From assembly GCA_964519985.1 (NCBI GenBank), contig CAZFMF010000001.1, forward strand, positions 62,001 to 126,000: a stretch of DNA of 64,000 nucleotides, read 5' to 3'. Below are positions 61,398 to 64,000 of this stretch, piece by piece; position 1 is the stretch's first letter; each line of letters begins with the position of its first letter. The notes below the pieces were generated by a model, which did not search any database, had not been told where the DNA came from, and saw nothing but the letters and a program-made list of their open reading frames with translations. This DNA comes from JAIEOG01 sp964519985 (lineage in GTDB: Bacteria > Bdellovibrionota > FAC87 > UBA2466). The translations under genes and the position numbers were made by a program.

Positions 61398-61743
61398 GGG
61401 GGTGACCTGGCTTCGACGTGGGTGCTGAAGCTTGAAGTCGCATGCCGAGTTCGTTGCTGACTCGTAAAAAAAGCGACAAACTGTTAAGTGGCAACACTCA
61501 ACTCGCCGCCTAATTAGGTAGCCGTCCCGAGACTGCACTCCCGCGGAGGTCTTAGTGGACGTAAAAAAGTGGGATCGAGCTCGGTAGGGTGCATCAGCGG
61601 ACCGGGCTTTCAAAAATACTGAGGCTAGCGCTGGGACAGTCGAGTCTACGAGGTCGTTCCAGGGCGAATCATAAACGTAGAATACGCATGGAGAGGCTTC
61701 GGTGGATCGCTTACGGACGGGGGTTCGATTCCCCCCACCTCCA
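61398..61743 (+). ncRNA. ssrA: Transfer-messenger RNA
   Basis: The 5' end GGGGGTGACCTGGCTTCGACG and the 3' end GACGGGGGTTCGATTCCCCC through CACCTCCA are typical of tmRNA. The acceptor stem pairs GGGGGTG (61398-61404) with CACCTCC (61736-61742), with one G-U pair; the T-arm is GGGGGTTCGATTCCCCC. The tag frame appears to be GGC AAC ACT CAA CTC GCC GCC TAA (61490-61513), a peptide GNTQLAA after the tRNA-borne alanine. CCA is not encoded. Together with SmpB it rescues stalled ribosomes. Confidence 0.93.
61719..61743. other. Probable attachment site (attL) at the ssrA 3' end
   Basis: The T-arm and acceptor end of tmRNA is a classic integration target. An integrase reads away from it 98 bp downstream, so this should be one end of an integrated island; the matching repeat lies beyond the window. 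Confidence 0.6.
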
Positions 61744-61780
61744 GGCTTTTGATAGTAATTTCAACAGTTTAGGTAATAAA

Positions 61781-61804
61781 ACCCCTACCCAATTAGGTAG
61801 GGGT
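61781..61804 (+). terminator. Hairpin between ssrA and the integrase
   Basis: Nine-base arms ACCCCTACC and GGTAGGGGT with a CAATTA loop. It may end tmRNA transcription or shield the integrase start; no T-run follows. Confidence 0.45.
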
Positions 61805-61840
61805 ACAGGGACTCTGCCCGGTTTCCGAAAAGGAGATCGT

Positions 61841-62947
61841 ATGGGGTACCAATGTCACAAAGCTTATCGGCGCAAAGACGGAACCGTCCGCTGGCGTCTC
61901 ATCTACGAAACCTACAAGGGTAATAAACGAACTCAAAGAATCATTCCAAAGTCCGAATGGGCCAGTATCGGGTTTCGTACCGACATGACTCTCGAAGAAG
62001 CGAAAGCGCTTGCCCGTGGCATCAATACGGAAAAAAACCTGAAGCGACAGGAAGAGCAACGCCAGAAGATCCATTTGCGGCTCGAAACAGAACACGATGA
62101 GCGAACCGTCTATCTGCCACAGATCTTTGTGGCTGGTTTTGAGCGGGATTGGCTTGCTCATCAGGACTCAAAAGCTAATCTTCCCTCACACTGGCGAGCG
62201 GCCATGCGGATTATTAAGACTATCAATCTGCATCCCCACGAGTGGTGCAGCGATCCTGACGTTCTATTTAGAGAGTTCGCCAGGCGGCAACTCAGCATCT
62301 CCTACTCGGAAAAGCTTCTGCGTGTTTTGAATGAGTGGGGTATCTATATATCCCGAAAGACGAACAAATTTTTTATTCCGGTTCGAGCACCGAAAGGGAA
62401 GAAACGAGAGCGCATCGCCGATAGCTATTTTGACTCGGGAAAAAAGCGAAAGAAGTCAGCGCCTCTTTCTCCACAGGAACTTGGATCGGCTAAAGATAAA
62501 CTCCACCCACTGCACCACAACTGGTTGCTTATCTCTGTGTGGTTTGGACTTCGTCCTGCCGAAATAGACAATCTTAAGAAAGCAGATACCTGGAGCGTAA
62601 AACGTGACGATGGAGTCGAGGTTCTATGGGTCTACCAACCGAAGCTGTCTGCCGTTCCACGCGAAGAACGGTGGAAGCTGATCCCGATTCTCTATGATGA
62701 GCAGAGAGGGGCGCTGGAACGAATTTGCAGCGGGGAGTTTCAAAGACCACTGACCAAGACGATCGAGAAAAACGTAAAGATGGGTTGTGGTGCCTACTGT
62801 GGCCGCAAGGGATTTCACGCTCTGATGTCAGGCAAAGGGCACCGTTTTGAAGATATCTCTGCGTGGCTCGGACACCGCTCGCTGGATAGAACATGGCTCG
62901 ACTATGTCCAGAGGTTAAAGGTTAGCTTGCCCAAAAAAGCGGGGTGA
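61841..62947 (+). CDS. Tyrosine recombinase (island integrase)
   Basis: A 368-residue phage-type integrase. Basic N-terminus (YRRKDGTVRWRLIYETYKGNKRTQR), core-binding helices, then a catalytic domain: Arg I in FGLRPAEIDNL, a lysine in YQPKLSAV, GFHALMSG where the usual HxxR second arginine is replaced by Met, LGHRS with the third His, and the nucleophile Tyr in WLDYVQRL. The ATG at 61841 has AGGAG upstream; the frame extends back through tmRNA and is not the start. DNA is visibly lower in G+C than before ssrA. It should move the island; activity is uncertain because of the Met. Confidence 0.85.
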   Translation: MGYQCHKAYRRKDGTVRWRLIYETYKGNKRTQRIIPKSEWASIGFRTDMTLEEAKALARGINTEKNLKRQEEQRQKIHLRLETEHDERTVYLPQIFVAGFERDWLAHQDSKANLPSHWRAAMRIIKTINLHPHEWCSDPDVLFREFARRQLSISYSEKLLRVLNEWGIYISRKTNKFFIPVRAPKGKKRERIADSYFDSGKKRKKSAPLSPQELGSAKDKLHPLHHNWLLISVWFGLRPAEIDNLKKADTWSVKRDDGVEVLWVYQPKLSAVPREERWKLIPILYDEQRGALERICSGEFQRPLTKTIEKNVKMGCGAYCGRKGFHALMSGKGHRFEDISAWLGHRSLDRTWLDYVQRLKVSLPKKAG

Positions 62948-62987
62948 TGTTAGGGGCTTCACTCCAAGCCTCGCTCGCCGTCTATTG

Positions 62988-64000
62988 CTACAGCTTAACC
63001 GGCGTCACAAAATCATCACGCATCCTGAAGGCAGCCGAAGAGCCTTTCTCCACAAGCTCATCTAAGATTCTGACTACCGCTTGTCGAATCTCTGGTTTCG
63101 CCTTTAGATTTTGTAGGTTTCCGTAAACGTGTCTTAGAAGGGATTGCTCGAAAAAAGATATGAGTGTCTTGCTCGAAAACTTTTCTGGGGCCTTCTCGAT
63201 TTTGTTTGCCACGGAAAGATACGCCGTCGGGAGCGTCATGTCCCCGATGTAGTAGAGATAAATGGACATCTGTTCGAAGGCAACTGACGATGGAGGCAGC
63301 GCTTCAAAGAAGGATACTATACGATCTTCGAAACCTTCGTGAGGCTTCCAAGTTTTTACACCCCTCTTCCAATGAAGCCCCAAAAACATCACTCTCAGAA
63401 ATTCCTGGCCCGAAAAATACTCTGAGTCGAGATGCTTTAACCATGATGCCTTGATCGCTTGCTTTGCAAACTCATCCCATACGCGCCAAAATGTTTTTCT
63501 GCCTAAGTGAGTACGATCTTCAGCAGATACCAGATCTTGCAAGAAACTCGAGACTTCCCTCGGCTTTTCATCAACCAGCTCAATAAATGGCTGGCAAAGA
63601 GTTACGGCGTCCTCCTCAGATAGCTTAAGAACAAAGGCTGCTACTCGTTCCGAGCACGCGTGTAGCAAATGATGCGGTACTCGTTGCTTTCTCGAATCAG
63701 CACGCCACCATGAACAAATCTGTTCAGTAACCTTTTTAAAGAATTTATGGGCTTCAGGCTCCTGAGAAGCTTCTCCAAAAATATGCAGCATTCGTTTTAG
63801 TGCTTCGCTAGCGAAAGGTTCGTCGAAGTCTAGGGTCTCATAGTTTGCATCTGTAAAAGATCCTGTGTCAGTCCATTTGGCCCGAATCTGTGAACCGTGT
63901 TTAAGGGCAACAGCTTCCCAGCTGTCTCTTTCATCGAAGGGCTGCTGCCTTTCGGATTCTATTTTTTGATCTGCTTCTTTCGCCCAGGTTGCTAGAGCTC
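62988..64000 (-). CDS. Large unknown island protein, C-terminal part (5' end beyond window)
   Basis: The minus-strand frame is open from its TAA at 62988 to the window end, giving at least 336 residues (the ATG at 63791 is internal). Helical, Trp- and charge-rich text (HIFGEASQEPEAHKFFKKV, KTFWRVWDEFAKQAIKASW). The upstream part reads ESERQQPFDERDSWEAVALK. No family recognised. It converges on the integrase gene, so it is cargo of the ssrA island and may be a defence or accessory protein. Confidence 0.5.
   Translation of the reverse strand, partial: ALATWAKEADQKIESERQQPFDERDSWEAVALKHGSQIRAKWTDTGSFTDANYETLDFDEPFASEALKRMLHIFGEASQEPEAHKFFKKVTEQICSWWRADSRKQRVPHHLLHACSERVAAFVLKLSEEDAVTLCQPFIELVDEKPREVSSFLQDLVSAEDRTHLGRKTFWRVWDEFAKQAIKASWLKHLDSEYFSGQEFLRVMFLGLHWKRGVKTWKPHEGFEDRIVSFFEALPPSSVAFEQMSIYLYYIGDMTLPTAYLSVANKIEKAPEKFSSKTLISFFEQSLLRHVYGNLQNLKAKPEIRQAVVRILDELVEKGSSAAFRMRDDFVTPVKL

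Noticed and set aside
61589..61840. Integrase frame reading back through tmRNA
   Set aside because: This part is ssrA; the integrase-like sequence begins at the ATG at 61841.
1..64000. CRISPR arrays, rRNA and tRNA genes
   Set aside because: No regular repeat-spacer pattern and no rRNA-like sequence was seen; the only tRNA-like T-arm found belongs to tmRNA.

Overview
The window (about 58-60% G+C over most of its length, judged by eye) reads as a chromosome segment of a Gram-negative, outer-membrane bacterium. The best fit is a member of the Bdellovibrionota/Oligoflexia or a related former deltaproteobacterial group. This rests on a TolQ/TolR1/TolR2 motor set beside an AgmX/PglI-type TonB-like protein, a giant TPR protein and a GYF-PilZ protein; on delta-60, PEGA, DUF748, AsmA and DUF2177 families; on many signal peptides and lipoproteins; and on one-heme CxxCH proteins. 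Taxonomy is inference from gene content, not from a marker gene.

Layout. 1-2820: a purine-type NCS2 permease (cut by the window start), a methyltransferase-like protein and a D-amino-acid aminotransferase. 2817-14401: an envelope machine resembling the Myxococcus Agl/Glt gliding apparatus, with an ExbB/TolQ channel, two ExbD/TolR proteins, an Ig-like repeat secreted protein, an FHA/TonB-like inner-membrane protein, a 1494-residue TPR protein and a GYF-PilZ protein. 14531-20929: acyltransferase, hemerythrin-like protein, 2-oxoglutarate dehydrogenase E1 and E2, HAD protein. 20964-30119: delta-60 lipoprotein, dCMP deaminase, Smr protein, acyl-CoA synthetase, HiPIP, AsmA protein, exonuclease III. 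30130-42970: PQQ-type sugar dehydrogenase, quinone oxidoreductase, methyltransferases, two aldehyde dehydrogenases, OsmC, nitronate monooxygenase, a heme protein, DMT exporter, P-loop kinase-like protein and secreted proteins. 42967-44792: an AbiE-like nucleotidyltransferase toxin-antitoxin pair next to strongly A+T-rich DNA, probably acquired. 44948-60580: membrane and envelope proteins, a secreted cyanophycin-degradation pair (cyanophycinase plus isoaspartyl peptidase), two tiny tandem membrane peptides, a frameshifted DUF748 gene, RecQ and another heme protein. 61398-61743 is tmRNA (ssrA). An integrase and the end of a large unknown gene follow it, so a genomic island begins at the ssrA 3' end and runs out of the window.

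Three families of non-coding repeats are visible. One is a palindrome with core ACTCCGGCGCCGGAGT (five copies, four of them in 55.9-60.6 kb, two abutting stop codons). One is an 84-bp hairpin at 26.8 kb, with a half copy at 36.1 kb that supplies the stop codons of two convergent genes. One is a REP-like family (31.3 and 34.6 kb) whose head is tandemly amplified at one site. A hexamer tandem array (TTAAGT/TTAAGC) lies directly in front of tmRNA, where its promoter should be.

The most interesting items are the Glt-like motor locus with its altered PilZ protein, the secreted cyanophycin pair (which would suit a predator or scavenger of cyanophycin-containing cells), the two tandem ~30-residue membrane peptides, the AbiE-like pair, and the ssrA island whose integrase lacks the usual HxxR arginine.
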